From: Chrysaora quinquecirrha
Lineage: Eukaryota > Cnidaria > Scyphozoa > Semaeostomeae > Pelagiidae
Reading direction: 5' to 3'
Assembly: GCA_014526335.1 (NCBI GenBank)
Contig: JACTAT010000010.1
Span: 2,709,943 to 2,773,942, forward strand
Length of the DNA stretch: 64,000 nt
Below the pieces are notes generated by a model. That model saw nothing but the letters and a program-made list of their open reading frames with translations. It did no database searches and was not told the DNA's origin. The first letter of the stretch is position 1; the number at the start of each line of letters is the position of its first letter. Below are positions 1 through 11,730 of this stretch, in pieces. The position numbers and the translations under genes are program-made.

Positions 1-2236
1 GTTTAGCAATCGTCATCATAAGACACATGCACTGGCCTAGGCTTAGGCCCATTTTAGCGCAGTTTCGACCAGTGACAAATCAAACAATTACTTAGAATAA
101 ATACAATTATTGACACACAAATCAAATAATTAGATGTAAAATTCTAAATCCTAGATATTCATTTTAAAGCATCTTTGTATTTATATTTTAGTAGCTATAG
201 ACCACTAGGCCTACCTAATGTATTTGACTAATAATTTTCTAAATTAATGTTGAAGCCAATTGTGACTGCAAACTGTCTTGTTGTACATGTAAATATATAG
301 GTTGCCTAGAAATTGCATGAAAAATAAAGGAGAATTCAATGTTTTGTGGAAAAAACTGTCTTGTTTGTTGAAAGCGAGTTTAAGACTTGAATCGTTGAGT
401 ATCGATCGTTTACTGTGGAATAGAACGACCCCAGGGAGGGGCTGGTTTAGCTGCGCGTGAATACAACAACGACAACGTAAGTGGTAGCAGCGATATAACT
501 GGGATTAGAAACTAAGATAATAAACTTACTAATATCTCTAAACCCTTGCAGAAACTAATTACACTCTCTTTTTTCATAAGAACCAGGAAATTTTGATCGA
601 GGCTGGCTGTTCTTAACTTTTGCCTTTTTGAGCCTGAAATGTTCTTAATCTGTTCTTAATGCCTCGGTTTCTAAGACACTAATATTTTCGGTGAATGTCT
701 GGAGTGGCACTAGCTTTGTGCAAAAATGCAGCATGCTTGTATATTTCATTGTTCGCTTGCTTTTTACATTCAGTCTGTCTGTCTTACTTTCATACAAAGC
801 TGATACTCTTTAGGGCTTATGAAAAGGCCAGCCTGTTCTTACTTTGTTCTTAAAATCTGGGCAAAATCCAGGCTCGTGTTCTTAGAAAATTGTTCTTAAA
901 AAAAAAGAGTTTCTAATCCTTACAGTTTTAGAAATGTCTTACATGAAGTGATAACGCTGAAAATAAGCTAGAAGAGACTAATGCAAAGGCTTTGTTGTTG
1001 CGCAGTTTCAAACAAATCAAACAATTACTTAGAATAAATACAATTATTACATGAAGTGTAAGCCGCGCTTTTGCAAAGGCTTTGTCGTTGACATTTCAAA
1101 CTAAAAGCTCTGAGAGCATTTACAACATTAGTTAGTTAGGAGTGTCGCAAATTTTTAAAAACCCTCTTTAAAAAATGCTCTACCTTGACCTTAGTAGCAT
1201 ATTGTCATAGTCATTTCATCTAAAAAACAGCTTTTAATTGCATCTATTTCAACTTTTAAAGCTGTCTAAATAAAGTTCTGTCATCCCAGCCATCGTGGGT
1301 AGACGTGTTAAGTTATCCCAGATATTTTACGGAAGTCTGTGAGCATCTATTTGCAAACCAGGAAACTCTTTTGGTGCAAAATTCTTGTTCCATTTGAGAC
1401 AGAATTGGAAAATAGATATTTTGATAGGTGTCTTTTTTCTTCAGAATTGGAGCTTCGAGCACTGTCTTTCCCATGGCTCAACACTTACTGTCATCTTGTT
1501 ACATCTCTTTGTCTTTGAGCCAGTCATCAGTCAGTCAGTCAGTATTTTTGAATTCCATTTTCGCACATGTATGTGAAAATCTCCTATGTTTAATGTTATG
1601 GCATGAACTGTTGCCAGGGTTCTGTCCTGGTCTATAGTAGGTAGTTTTGTCCTAGTTGTCTCGTTGACAGTTGGCGAATCCAATTTTCCTTCTGTCCTGA
1701 TCTATAGTAGCTAGTTTTGTTCTAGTTGTCCCCGAGTTGTCCCGTTGGCCTTATAACTCTTTCTAATACCACTTCGATAACGAAACTAGCTCCTCCGAAT
1801 TGTGTTCTCGTTCTGTTATGTCCAGTATTCTTTGTATTTTTTTACTGTTTAATGTCGCCGCACAGCCTGATTTACAGTTCGATGTCCTGTTCCTTTCGCT
1901 AATCCAATCCTTCTTACCACTTGGCTTGCGAGAGGGCCGTCTACCTTCTTAGAATTTTGGCAACAGTTGTTTTATGCCCTGAATAAATTTTGTATCTTTT
2001 TTCATTTAATATCACCGCACAGCCGGATCTGTAGTTCTTTCTTCTATAACATGTATTTTGGACAATCTTATCTTGAAATGACATCGTAACTGCATCGTAA
2101 CATTAGTCGAAAAAAATCAGTCTGCAGATATGCCGTATTTTACCTGACTTAAGTACGCGCGTCATAAGTCGGATAAGATCTGACGTATGCGAGTTAGACT
2201 GTTCTACTTCTAACTGTGGTTAATAAGTTTTTGATG
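1..2236. other. gene-free left flank
   Basis: No coding exon was recognised on either strand. The stretch is AT-rich and contains only short duplicated segments, for example 75-111 repeated at 1012-1048 and an imperfect duplication around 1620-1750. An AATAAA-like hexamer near 322 could belong to a gene lying to the left, but nothing in the window supports that further. Confidence 0.5.
75..111 (+). repeat. 37-bp direct repeat, second copy at 1012-1048
   Basis: The 37-base segment beginning ACAAATCAAACAATTACTTA is found again, identical by eye, at 1012-1048. The second copy lies among other short local duplications: a 'TGCAAAGGCTTTG' motif occurs near 981 and 1073, and 'TTACATGAAGTG' near 940 and 1047. 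It is probably a remnant of a dispersed repeat. Confidence 0.6.
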
Positions 2237-3331
2237 CTATTTCATTTCACGGCACGGCACGGCCTGATCTGTGATTCGTTCCTCCTTCTGGTTCCAAATT
2301 GCTTCTTTTGCGAGCCTCATCCTTTTTCTAATCACATTTCTAAAGTCTCGTTTGCAAAAGGCGTAAATAAAAGGGTTTACCAGACTGTTGATGACAAACA
2401 GATAAAGTGAGGCTGTAAGGAACTCCACTGGAAGGTAATCTGCTTGTCCTGTGGGTGATATTAGATCACAGATGTTGATTATGATTATCGGCAACCAACA
2501 AACGAAATTAAATACGAAAATTGCCGCGATTATTCTCGCCGCTTTAATTTCTAGTAAAAGGCTCCTTCGGCGAAAACCTCTCGTAAACGTAGTACGTTTC
2601 ACGGCCGAAAATTTTGCCTCGGACGATTCGTTGTTTTGTTCCTGCTCCTCGTCTTTCGTACAATGCCAGCAAAGCGTTTGTTCGTTACAGAGCGATTTTC
2701 GTGCTGGGACTGGTGTGGGATTCTTCGAGTCGTTAGACGATGGGCTGCGGCGCGATTCGATACTGCATTGCTCGCTGGATGGTATCATGAGTCGGTCTCT
2801 CGCCGCGTGGTGTGCGCTAACTTTGAAGATCCTTATATAAGTGAAGAAAACAACAATTGTCACCAAAACCACAAGAGTTGTTAGTATTCCCACATATACT
2901 CTATTCCATTGCACGAAATCCTGTTTTGAAAGCGTAATCTCCCATGGCAAGGGAAACAACGTGACGAGAATCGTCGATGACCACACCTCTGCCATTAGCA
3001 GTCGAACTTTATTATCGCTCATGATTGAGAAATAGCGAAGAGCGTGAAAAATCGCAATATAACGCTCATAGGTTAACGCCAATAGGTTGAATAAAGACCC
3101 GAAACTTGATAACGCGGCGACGTAATTTCGTCCGTATTTCGTGTGGAATATATACAGCGGGATGAATATCGTTGCGATGATTGTATCGCAAAATGCTAAT
3201 GATAGTACAAATTTGTTTGTTATTGTTCGCAGTGAACGATTGGTGAAGTAAAGTGCACAGAGGAAGACATTCCCGCAAAATATGATAACACCAAAGAATA
3301 TAAAAGGGACCTGTGATGAGTCCAGCTCCAT
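2237..3331 (-). CDS. rhodopsin-like (class A) G protein-coupled receptor, single exon
   Basis: This is a 364-residue seven-helix receptor of the plasma membrane, expected to signal through heterotrimeric G proteins; the ligand is unknown. Class A landmarks are visible in order: GN at 20-21 in TM1, the sodium-site Asp49 in TM2 (LSLAFCD), an ERY triplet at 89-91 closing TM3, CWLP at 278-281 in TM6 and NPFIY at 319-323 in TM7, followed by a basic helix 8. The third intracellular loop is about 90 residues and rich in Ser and acidic residues. The N-terminus is very short (about 8 residues) with no signal peptide. Unusually, position 3.25 (residue 65) is Lys and the second extracellular loop has no Cys, so the usual TM3-ECL2 disulfide is absent. 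The reading frame is intact and intronless, as is common for cnidarian receptors. The subfamily cannot be assigned from motifs alone. Confidence 0.92.
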   Translation of the reverse strand: MELDSSQVPFIFFGVIIFCGNVFLCALYFTNRSLRTITNKFVLSLAFCDTIIATIFIPLYIFHTKYGRNYVAALSSFGSLFNLLALTYERYIAIFHALRYFSIMSDNKVRLLMAEVWSSTILVTLFPLPWEITLSKQDFVQWNRVYVGILTTLVVLVTIVVFFTYIRIFKVSAHHAARDRLMIPSSEQCSIESRRSPSSNDSKNPTPVPARKSLCNEQTLCWHCTKDEEQEQNNESSEAKFSAVKRTTFTRGFRRRSLLLEIKAARIIAAIFVFNFVCWLPIIIINICDLISPTGQADYLPVEFLTASLYLFVINSLVNPFIYAFCKRDFRNVIRKRMRLAKEAIWNQKEERITDQAVPCREMK

Positions 3332-4544
3332 TCTACGTCTTCTAAAATATCAAAGTTCTCTTCAATATTCTGAATTTTGCTTAAAATCCTCTCTTCGGCT
3401 TGAATTTTTCTTGTGAGTTCAAAACTCTTGCTTCGTTACTAAACTGTACCAAATGCTTTGACCGCCTGCTGTGTTTCTGAATAAATTTTTCAGAATTCAT
3501 CAAGTTTTCTCCGCACTCGGCTCTTAAAACTCCGAATTCCCGCTTTCAAACTATCAGCTTATCACCTCATATACTGAATAAACCTTGCTTTCTGCTTACT
3601 CTATCTGCAGGTCTCTTCACGTTTTCGTTGCTCAGCGAACATCCATTATTAAGGCCCAACATTGTTTCCTCATTTTCACTAAACATTTATCTTTAAATTT
3701 ACAACCAGTCCTGTTTCTTTGCTTTTAAATAATCTTTGTTTACAAGGAACTTATACGTCATATATAAGTAATTCTCTTCTATTTGGATGTCATAAATTTC
3801 TATCGTTAATAACAGTTCAACTGTAACGCTTACTCTGCTGTTTTTATACAGGTTTCAGCGTTACAGAGCAAAGCAACTCCACCGCTAACCTTGAATAAAC
3901 GACCTGGCTTATTTCCCTGTCAAATGTTGTTTTGAAGTTATTCCCTTTCCATTCATGTGTCGCTGCGGCTCTTGGAAATCAACTTCCCGAATTGATGGCC
4001 TCTTTATTTTGACAGTTAATCATAACAAACTTTGCTTCTCAAATTCATGTAATTGCGTGTTAAATGTCTCTTTGCCATAACATCAATTTTCCAAAAACGT
4101 GCAAACGCTTTCTGTTGCTCAGACCTGTTCTCTTTCCTCAACGCCTCGGCCTCAGAATTAGCCGCTTCAGGTTGCAAATATTTTTCCTGGATTTTGACAA
4201 TTCATTAATTCTAGACGGCCTTAGCGATTTGTTCGGCTAAGCCTCGATGAAGATCTCTTAGCCCGTTCTTTAGATGTATCTGATATTGGTAATCGCTGGA
4301 TCACTTTGAACTGTACAGATTCATGTGTTATTTTCCGTCATTTCTCGATCTTCCGAAACTCGACCTCTGCGGGAAGGATTTCATAACAGTTTGCGTGTGT
4401 CTCTGCACTTTTCTAATTTCCTATAATAGAGAAATCAATTTCAATTTTTAAGAAACTTTAAGTACTCAGAATGCTTAAGATGTTTCTCATTGAACATGTG
4501 TTTGACTTTGTTTTGTTGAAGGCCTAAGTTAGACGTCGCTCGAC
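3332..4544. other. intergenic, nothing recognised
   Basis: This is the region upstream of the GPCR start (the gene reads leftward). No exon-like or repeat structure was found by eye. Promoter elements for the GPCR presumably lie here but none is identifiable. Confidence 0.4.
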
Positions 4545-4553
4545 GCTCCTCTC

Positions 4554-4885
4554 TAGACTTCTTCCCAAGTCCCCAACTTTCACTCACATTGAATTGAATT
4601 GATGTTGTTGTTGTTCGCTCAGTCAGGGAGTTGGTTCCTTTTATCATCTGAAAGTGGCAGCCCGCACCAAAAAATTGGTGCACCAATCGGAGAGCAGCAT
4701 TTCGAGATAAGCATTCTGATCGGTTGGTTTAGCGATTTCAACCCGCAATGAGGCATTTGCCGTTTATTTTTCTGAAAATGTGACCCCCAGGATTACACGA
4801 GAACTTTCGTTCGCTTCAGTCAGTTAGTTTGAGCGTCCAGCAATTCAATTCAATAGCGATAACTACGACTCATGTAGTAAGTCTA
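4554..4885. mobile_element. MITE, 9-bp TSD family (332 bp)
   Basis: The ends TAGACTTCTTCCCAAGTCC and GACTCATGTAGTAAGTCTA form an imperfect terminal inverted repeat. It is flanked by a perfect 9-bp duplication GCTCCTCTC at 4545-4553 and 4886-4894. The interior contains the motif TTGAATTGAATTGCTGGACG (on the minus strand), shared with other copies in this window. There is no coding capacity. The 9-bp duplication suggests mobilisation by a Mutator-like or Merlin-like transposase (inference). Confidence 0.85.
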
Positions 4886-5099
4886 GCTCCTCTCATGTAT
4901 ATTTATACCAGTACAGGGTTCGTTTTCCGCAGTTATACTTACATTCGCGCTTAAATTGACTTCAAGAGTAGCTTTCTTCCATGATAGCGTATTTTATTAT
5001 TTTTCTATTCTTCAATAACCATATATTGAGCTCAAAGTGAAGCCTAACTGTGTGCTACGGAGGAGACAGGGTAGGGAGAAAAGAGATAAGGGTTGCCTT

Positions 5100-5232
5100 T
5101 AGACTGATTACCTGAGTCCCAGTTATCGCTCATGAGACCGAGGCTAGCACTAAAAGGAGATCGCTCAAGCTGGAGTTTGAGCGTCCAGCAATTCAATTCA
5201 ATAGCGAAACTACGACTCAGGTAATCAGTCTA
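5100..5232. mobile_element. MITE, 9-bp TSD family (133 bp)
   Basis: The near-perfect terminal inverted repeat TAGACTGATTACCTGAGTC / GACTCAGGTAATCAGTCTA is flanked by the 9-bp duplication GGTTGCCTT on both sides. It is the same family as 4554-4885, 11731-11851, 26118-26276, 30175-30316 and 63536-63684. It is non-coding. Confidence 0.88.
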
Positions 5233-5845
5233 GGTTGCCTTCCCATTTTATTGTAGTTTTTCGGTTTTCGTTTTTAACTCCTCCGTAGAGTCATTGAAAT
5301 AATCCTGCGCAGTCACGTGTTACATGGTCGCTGCGCTGGGGATATGAGTTCTGGCCTGTCTTACTATCTTAAGAAAATCTGTCAGTTGGTGATTGATCAT
5401 GCGCATTAAAGGTTTTGCATCAAAATATCAAGACGTCATTCTGAAAATTGTCGCAAAGTTTAATTGTCGCAAATTTGAGAAACGAAAGAATAAACTGCTA
5501 AACTTGTTCTTTGTGGTCTAGTTCTTCATACAATCGGAACATTCCCGAGATTTAAAGACAGGTTTCCGGGTTTTTCTTGGAAAGCCTTAGGCCTATCGAA
5601 TTAGACAGATGCCAGTTACTGTCTGCCCTGCAAACTTATACATAGGTTTCTCAAATCATTTGTTTGACGTTGATTTAGTATTTTTATGAAAGTGTTTCGA
5701 AATCCCTAAAGCCTGCATATGCTGTCTGGGAACACTGCAATATGCTGTCTAGGAACACAGCAATAGTTTGGAACTGAACTGTGCTGTAAAAACCCGATGT
5801 TCCTGCGGCAATGTCAGTGAGCTTAAAAAAGGCGCAGTGACAGTA

Positions 5846-5910
5846 AAAGATTTGTAGTCGTTTCGCAATAAAACAGTTAAAGATTGTAGTCGTTTCGCAA
5901 TAAAACAGTT
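5846..5910 (+). repeat. 33-bp tandem duplication
   Basis: Two adjacent copies (5846-5878 and 5879-5910) of a 32-33-bp segment containing GTAGTCGTTTCGCAATAAAA. A second small duplication of about 25 bp lies at 5715-5762. Both sit just left of the perfect hairpin at 5927-5994. Confidence 0.85.
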
Positions 5911-5926
5911 ACGCTCCGCAGTTATT

Positions 5927-5994
5927 CTGCGCACAGACTCAATCAGTTCTCAGCTCGATCAGTTTGGCTGAGAACTGATTGAGTCTGTGCGCAG
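5927..5994. repeat. perfect 27-bp inverted repeat with 14-nt loop
   Basis: The left arm 5927-5953 starts CTGCGCACAGACTCAATCAG. It is the exact reverse complement of 5968-5994, with a 14-base spacer. A transcript of either strand would form a 27-bp uninterrupted hairpin. No flanking target duplication is obvious. It may be a very short foldback insertion, a structured RNA, or a local inverted duplication. Confidence 0.9.
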
Positions 5995-6639
5995 GCTATC
6001 TAACAATTGACAGACGAAAAAGCTTTTGCTTTTGTCTAAAGCTGTTAAGCTGTTTCCGCTTTTTATCTCAATTTCTGAGTTTTGTAGCTACGAGTTTGCA
6101 GATTTCAGCCTGCCTGTTTCTTATTTTTGAAGCGATTTTTCACTAACTTGCCATCTCTTTACTCTTCTCAAAAACATGTTTCAATATGCGCTTCCGGGCA
6201 AGGGCTTTACGCGGCTTGTGCATATCTCAAATAGTCTCGGCGATAGCAAAAAGCTGGCCCGAATTTCAGCCCGGGGTTTCTTATAAAGGCTGTTCCTATA
6301 AAAAAACGTGTATTACTGTATATATTTAGCTAATAGAATGGGACTGCGATCTTGAAGCCGACCCCATCAAGTTTGCAAAATGGCGGTCAGTAACATCAGA
6401 CAATTCGATGAGCAAATTTTTCATTTTCCAAGCAGGATCAGGTCAGCCTAATAATATGCTTGAAATGAATTTTAAACTGTCAAAACCCAAATGCCATAAA
6501 AGAACAATTCAATTTAAGGACGTGAATCAATCAAAGGCCTTTCTATGGTTACAACAACAACCACTTGTCTCCTCCGCAAACCAGTCATTGCCTCGCATTT
6601 ATGAGATAGACAATTAATTGTTCACTCTGCTGAAACGGA

Positions 6640-6722
6640 GTCGCCGTGCAGGATTGATTACGGCAACCGGCTCCTGGTTCGAGTGTCGTGGGTTCGAATC
6701 CAGCTGAGATAGGACTTATCCA
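6640..6722 (+). mobile_element. possible tRNA-derived SINE head
   Basis: A perfect RNA polymerase III B box (GGTTCGAATCC) lies near 6691-6701, preceded by a tRNA-like stretch. It is not a real tRNA gene because the acceptor arms do not pair. The body of the element may run on to about 6870. The exact limits are uncertain. Confidence 0.45.
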
Positions 6723-7030
6723 TTTATGGTCTGGGGGCCGGATATTTCCACCCCATTTGGCTGGAGGAGAATTCACAGAGACAAGCGACGGTTCTGCTGG
6801 CCCGTAACGTTATGATACAACGTCTCAGCCACAATGTGGACGAAGTGGGGAAGTATCGTTCTCGGCACCGGATCATTTTTTTATTGCATCTACTGTCAAA
6901 AGTTATCGAAATTCGTTAAAAAATTACTAAAGATTGAAAGCATGGATTGGTAAAAGAAAATATATAATGCTTGATGTTTTAAACAGATATAAAATGGAAT
7001 TAAATTTTTTAAATATCATACTGCAATACA

Positions 7031-7141
7031 TGGGATTCGAACCGGGACTGCATGATCAGAGAGGCAACGACGTTTTACACAGAACTCAGTGACATCGCCT
7101 AGTAACTTAAAGTTATGCAGTCCAAGTCTCTTCTCCCTTTT
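7031..7141 (-). mobile_element. tRNA-derived SINE copy
   Basis: Reading the minus strand gives an A-box-like CTCAGT segment, then CGTCGTTGCCTCTCTGATCATGC, and finally the B box GGTTCGAATCCCA. The same order of blocks is present at 10743-10866 (minus) and 31718-32170 (three plus copies), so this is a dispersed Pol III retroposon. The tRNA body is preceded on the minus strand by a pyrimidine/CCAAG block shared with the 10743 copy. Confidence 0.75.
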
Positions 7142-9062
7142 GATTTTTCTTGTTTCAGCTAGGTTGAGCTTTCTTCAAAACGGAATTATGAAGTCCAGAT
7201 TGGCAGACTCAAAGATGCCCCATATGCATACGAACAATAAAAGGGGTCCGTCGGCGCTGAATTAGATGTTTACGGAGTCCAGGAAGCGCACGAAAGAACA
7301 GAGCGCAGTAATACCACTGATTTTTGGGCCCTTTCGATTTTCTCGCAGAAGGGCTAGACCAGAAGGTAAAAGCCGAGGGACAAATCAGTTCAGAAATCTC
7401 GTACACCTCTCCCAAGAATCCTTCGGATTCGGAATCTTCAAGAATCTTTAGGAAAAGCCCTGCTTTTCACGAAGATTAAATTAAAGGACACGCGTTGGCG
7501 TTTGCTTAACTTCAAATTTCGGTCGTAATTGGATTTCCAATTTGTCTTGGCGTACGACAAAACTACGATACAGTACACACCCGATTACTTCAACCTCCAA
7601 GGGCAGATGGAAATCGTTCGAGTTAACTTATGTTTGAGTCGGGGGCTCTCAATAACTCAATTTTGAGGCAAAAGGTAACAGTACGCAACTTCGCTCGGCC
7701 CTAGTTCAAATAGTTGCTTATTTTTGGACCTTGTATGGTCACCTTTTAGTAGCAAAAGTTGCTTAGTAGTTGCTTAATTTTAACTGTATTTTCTGCCCTA
7801 AGAATAGTATAGAGGCTAGAAAAACGGCAAAATCTAACATTGCACATAAAATGACTGGAAACATTTCTCCCTGTCGATATTGTTACCATTAGAGACTTCG
7901 TATCGAAAGTTAAACGGAAACCCCTCAATTAAATGCCTCACTTGAGCTCACTTAATTAACGAGAAACACTCCATTGATATGCGAGTTATGACTATAAATG
8001 AATGGAAATAGCTTCTATGTTGATCAATCCTCGATTGCTTGCACTATATAAATTATAAAAATTTTGAAAGTTGCTTAGATTTTTTACTGTGGTACTATAC
8101 GTTGCTTAAAATTTTAGCCCTTCTACATCTTGGTTGCTTATATCCGGTTGCTTATAAAAAAATGCGTGTACAACATTGAAAACTTGTCAGTTACATGAAA
8201 AGCAAGAGAAGTGGCAAAAAAAGAGTTTTTAGGGGGTACCAGTCATTCTGTGAGGGCTGAGCTACTAGATATTCTGAGCAACTTTCAGGGCTGGACCAAA
8301 AGTCCAGTTGCTTACAGTTTTAAAATTGAGTGTAATCAACGTTCGAGTTAATGTATAGTTATCGGTATTATACTGGGCTTTATAAACGAAAAAATATGGG
8401 AAATAGTGGACATTTTTCTCAAAACTAAAGGAAAATTTGTCTATAAAATTTTTTCAGTACTGAATAAAGTTTTTGGTGGTCTGAGTCTGATTTTTTTGGA
8501 GTCACTCATAATAAAAAATAGGGTACGTAATAGAAACAGTTCTTATAAGACTTTCTTATTAAAATGGTCTTAAAAATCGCTTATAAAAATAGTCTTATAA
8601 AATGAGTTTTCTTGAGTTCCTTATGATCTTATGAAAAGTTTCGTATAGATATTGAGTGTATTTTAAAAATTTTAAAAATGGCAATTTTTGAAGAGAACAT
8701 GCTTATTTACATGTTTGGTTACAAGCTGGTATATCTTTACCTTTTATGGACAGCCACTCCATACCATTCCTTTTCCTTTGTGGGAGATTTATACGACGGC
8801 CAGTATTTCTTGATGCTCTTTCCTCGACTCTTCAACTCTTGAGAACTGTACAGTTTTCCATCGTGAGCAAAATCGATTATTTATATTTTCTTCTCAATTT
8901 ATCATGAGCTTGCAGCTGCATTTCCCACGTCGGTGTCATGTGATTTCTTCGCAGACTTTTTTGCAGTTTGTCGTTTAGCTGGTCTGCAGGCGTTATTTTG
9001 GACAGCTGGTATAGTATGATCATCTGATACGCACTGGTAGTGACAAAGCCCTTTCTCTGGCG
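7142..9062. other. intergenic, nothing recognised
   Basis: No supported exon was found. The segment 7700-8310 repeats the word GTTGCTTA many times and has GGACC blocks near both edges, hinting at an old repeat. I could not define boundaries. Confidence 0.35.
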
Positions 9063-10440
9063 TCATTCTGGGTACTATGTTGCGTAAGTACAATGATGCA
9101 ATGCTATGATGCAGTAATGCATTGTTTCGACAGTACAATGATCAGCGATGGAGTGATACAGGGAAACAATGACGCAGTGCCATGATACAGTGATGCACTG
9201 ATGCAACGATGCAGTAGTGCAATGATTTGCGCAATGGTGCAGGGAAGCAATATGATGCGATGCCATGATGCAGTTATGCATGCTTTTGATCACAGTTGGT
9301 TGTTTTTGTTAAACAGTGTCCTTGTTTAGTTGAACTTACTGATGCAATGTTATTGATTGATTGATTGATGCATGGTTTCTATCATGATACAATGATCATC
9401 GATGCAATGATGCAGGGAAGCAATATGATGCGATGCCATGATGCAGTGATGCATGCTTTTAATCACAGTTAGTTGTTTTTTTGTTAAACAGTGTCCTTGT
9501 TTTAGTTGCACTTACTGATGCAATGTTATTGATTGATTGATTGATGCATGGTTTCTATCATGATACAATGACATCGATGCAATGATGCAGGGAAGCAATA
9601 TGATGCAGTGCCATGATGCAGTGATCCATGCTTTTGATTACTGTAAGTTGTTTTTATTAAACAGTGTCCTTGTTTAAGTGGCACTCACTGATGCAATTGC
9701 AATGTGATGATTGATTGATGCATAGTTTCTATCATGATACAATGATCATCAATGCAATGATGCAGGGAAGCAATATGATGCGATGCCATGATGCAGTGAT
9801 GCATGCTTTTGATCAATGTTTAGTTGTTTTAGTTTAACAGTATACTTACTTAAGTAGTACAATGATGCATTACTATGATGTAGTGATGTAATGTTTCTAT
9901 GACACAATGATGCAGTGATGCAGTAGGAAAATGCTGCAATGCTATGATGCAGTAATAAATCGTGTGGATCATACAAATTCACAGATGCTTGATACGATAT
10001 TACAATGATTAACTGACACAAATATGCAGGGAAACAATGTTTCTATGCCATGGTGGTGCATTGTTTTATTGTTAAAATGATGCAGATGTGCAGTAGTACA
10101 ATGATGCTGTGATGCATTGTATTGTTTCGTTGATATAAATGATTGATTCGACAATACAATTGTTCATTGATAATGCAATGATACAGGGTAACAATGATGC
10201 AATGCCACGAGGCAGTATTGCATTTTTGTGGCACAATGATGCAGCGATGCAATGATGCAGCAATGCAATGATGCAGCGATGCAATGATGCAGTAGTACAA
10301 TGACGCGATGATGCATTGTTTCGATGATACAAATGATCAATTGTGCAGTTATGCAGTGGTATAAGGACGCAATTACATGATGCGAGGTTTCATCGTTTCG
10401 ATGATACAAAGGTACTACGATGCAGTCATGTAGGTATTTT
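9063..10440 (+). repeat. ATGCA-rich degenerate satellite/minisatellite region
   Basis: This is about 1.4 kb of sequence built from variants of GATGCAATGATGCAGTGATG. On the minus strand it gives spurious His/Cys/Ser-rich open frames. A longer period is superimposed at 9233-9860. No gene is inferred. Confidence 0.85.
9233..9860 (+). repeat. ~174-bp minisatellite, about 3.5-4 copies
   Basis: The block AATGATGCAGGGAAGCAATA recurs at about 9233, 9406, 9581 and 9756, spaced 173-175 bases. Each copy contains an ATTGATTGATTGATGCATGG segment and a TTAAACAGT(G)TCCTTGTTT-like segment. The copies are clearly related but mutated, so this is an ageing tandem repeat. Confidence 0.85.
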
Positions 10441-10742
10441 TTGCGTACTGCCGTGGATACAAAATCATCTAAAAAATCTACAGATCAAGCAAAAAACAAC
10501 CACAAAATCCAACATAGTATGCAAAGAACATCATCACAGTATTGCGTATCCACCACTGTAATGCGTATAGATTCGCAAGCATGTAGCTAAGCTATACTGA
10601 GATTACTCAATGATAGGGCTATCGGGGCCTTCCGGTAAATGAGAAGATACGTCCTGAGAGGAAGACGTTCGATTTGATAGTTGCCAGTGGAAGGGAACTC
10701 GATAAGGGTGTTTGCAAAAAATTTTCCACAATACCACAATAG

Positions 10743-10866
10743 ATGGAATTGGAACCTGCACTGCATGAGCAGCGAGCCAACGACGTTTCCACTGAGCTTT
10801 AGAGCTCAATGAAATTGCCGAGTAACTCTCTGAGTCATACAGCCCAAGGCTTTCCTCCCTTCTCTC
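10743..10866 (-). mobile_element. tRNA-derived SINE copy
   Basis: Reverse-strand order: AGAGTTACTCGGCAATTTCA, then GAGCTCTAAAGCTCAGTGGA (A box), then AACGTCGTTGGCTC, then a degenerate B box. It matches the 7031 copy and the plus-strand copies near 31.7-32.2 kb. Confidence 0.78.
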
Positions 10867-11721
10867 CTCGCGTCTGCATGTCACCGCTCCATGCACTGGT
10901 TGTTGCATAAAAATAAGAAAATATGTTATTGAGACACGTGCGAAACATCCGCAAAAGCTTGCTTTGCCGGTGGAAAAATGTCTTTTTGATGGCGAAAGAT
11001 ATGCATAATTCTGAAAAGCCATTGTCGTTTCTTTAATATCCTCGCATCTTATTATTTCTATGTAAGGCTCACATGCTTTTCTACAGATCATACTGAGCCA
11101 CGTTGTTTTTCTTTTGGACTCATTCATGACCATCTTATCAACCTCGCTTCTAAAAACAAATTATGTTCGTTATTTCAACAACGAAACCTCCGCTAACGAA
11201 GGTGTATCGCTCCATAAATCTCCTAAATTTTGACCATAAATCTTCTTAAATCCTACAAATCTTTTGAACGTTGTAAATCCGTTATATCTCTTGATATACT
11301 GCGCATGTGCAAGACTTGATTTGCCTGTTTGCTAGAATGATTGAAAGAAAAGCGCGTGTGTTCTTCAAAGACTTAATGGCAAGTTCACTTAAGTCTTTGA
11401 GACCAAATCCAGTGATTTTTAAGTTAATTATGAACGAAATTTTTACAAGGCAAGTTTCGAAATATCTAGAAAAATTGAAGAAATCCCTTTGTAAATCGTT
11501 GTAAATCTCAATGAATCTGACCATCAAAGACAAGGAGGTTAATAAAGCGCACAATCTTGTACGCCATTTCTAGAAGTGATACATTCAAAAATGCACGCTT
11601 GAAAACGAACACTTAAAAGAAGAGCAATACTTTTTGTTACAAAGGTAACTTCTTTGACAATACTTACCTTCAGAAAGCGGAAACCTCTATAATGGATAAA
11701 AGTCTGGATATATTAGTCGCA
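10867..11721. other. intergenic, nothing recognised
   Basis: An open frame of 176 codons on the minus strand (10603-11133) runs through the SINE and shows no protein-like features. I treat it as chance. Short words such as TAAATC(C/T) recur around 11220-11290 and 11490-11510. Confidence 0.4.
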
Positions 11722-11730
11722 CCTTTTGAG

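Noticed and set aside
6685..6705. tRNA genes at GGTTCGAATCC motifs (6691, 7031, 36922)
   Set aside because: B boxes are present, but acceptor and anticodon stems do not form, and sister copies show SINE structure.
9075..10409. Overlapping His/Cys/Ser-rich frames on the minus strand
   Set aside because: Products of the ATGCA-type simple repeat in several frames at once.
10603..11133. 176-codon open frame on minus
   Set aside because: It runs straight through a SINE copy and shows no domain or splice structure.
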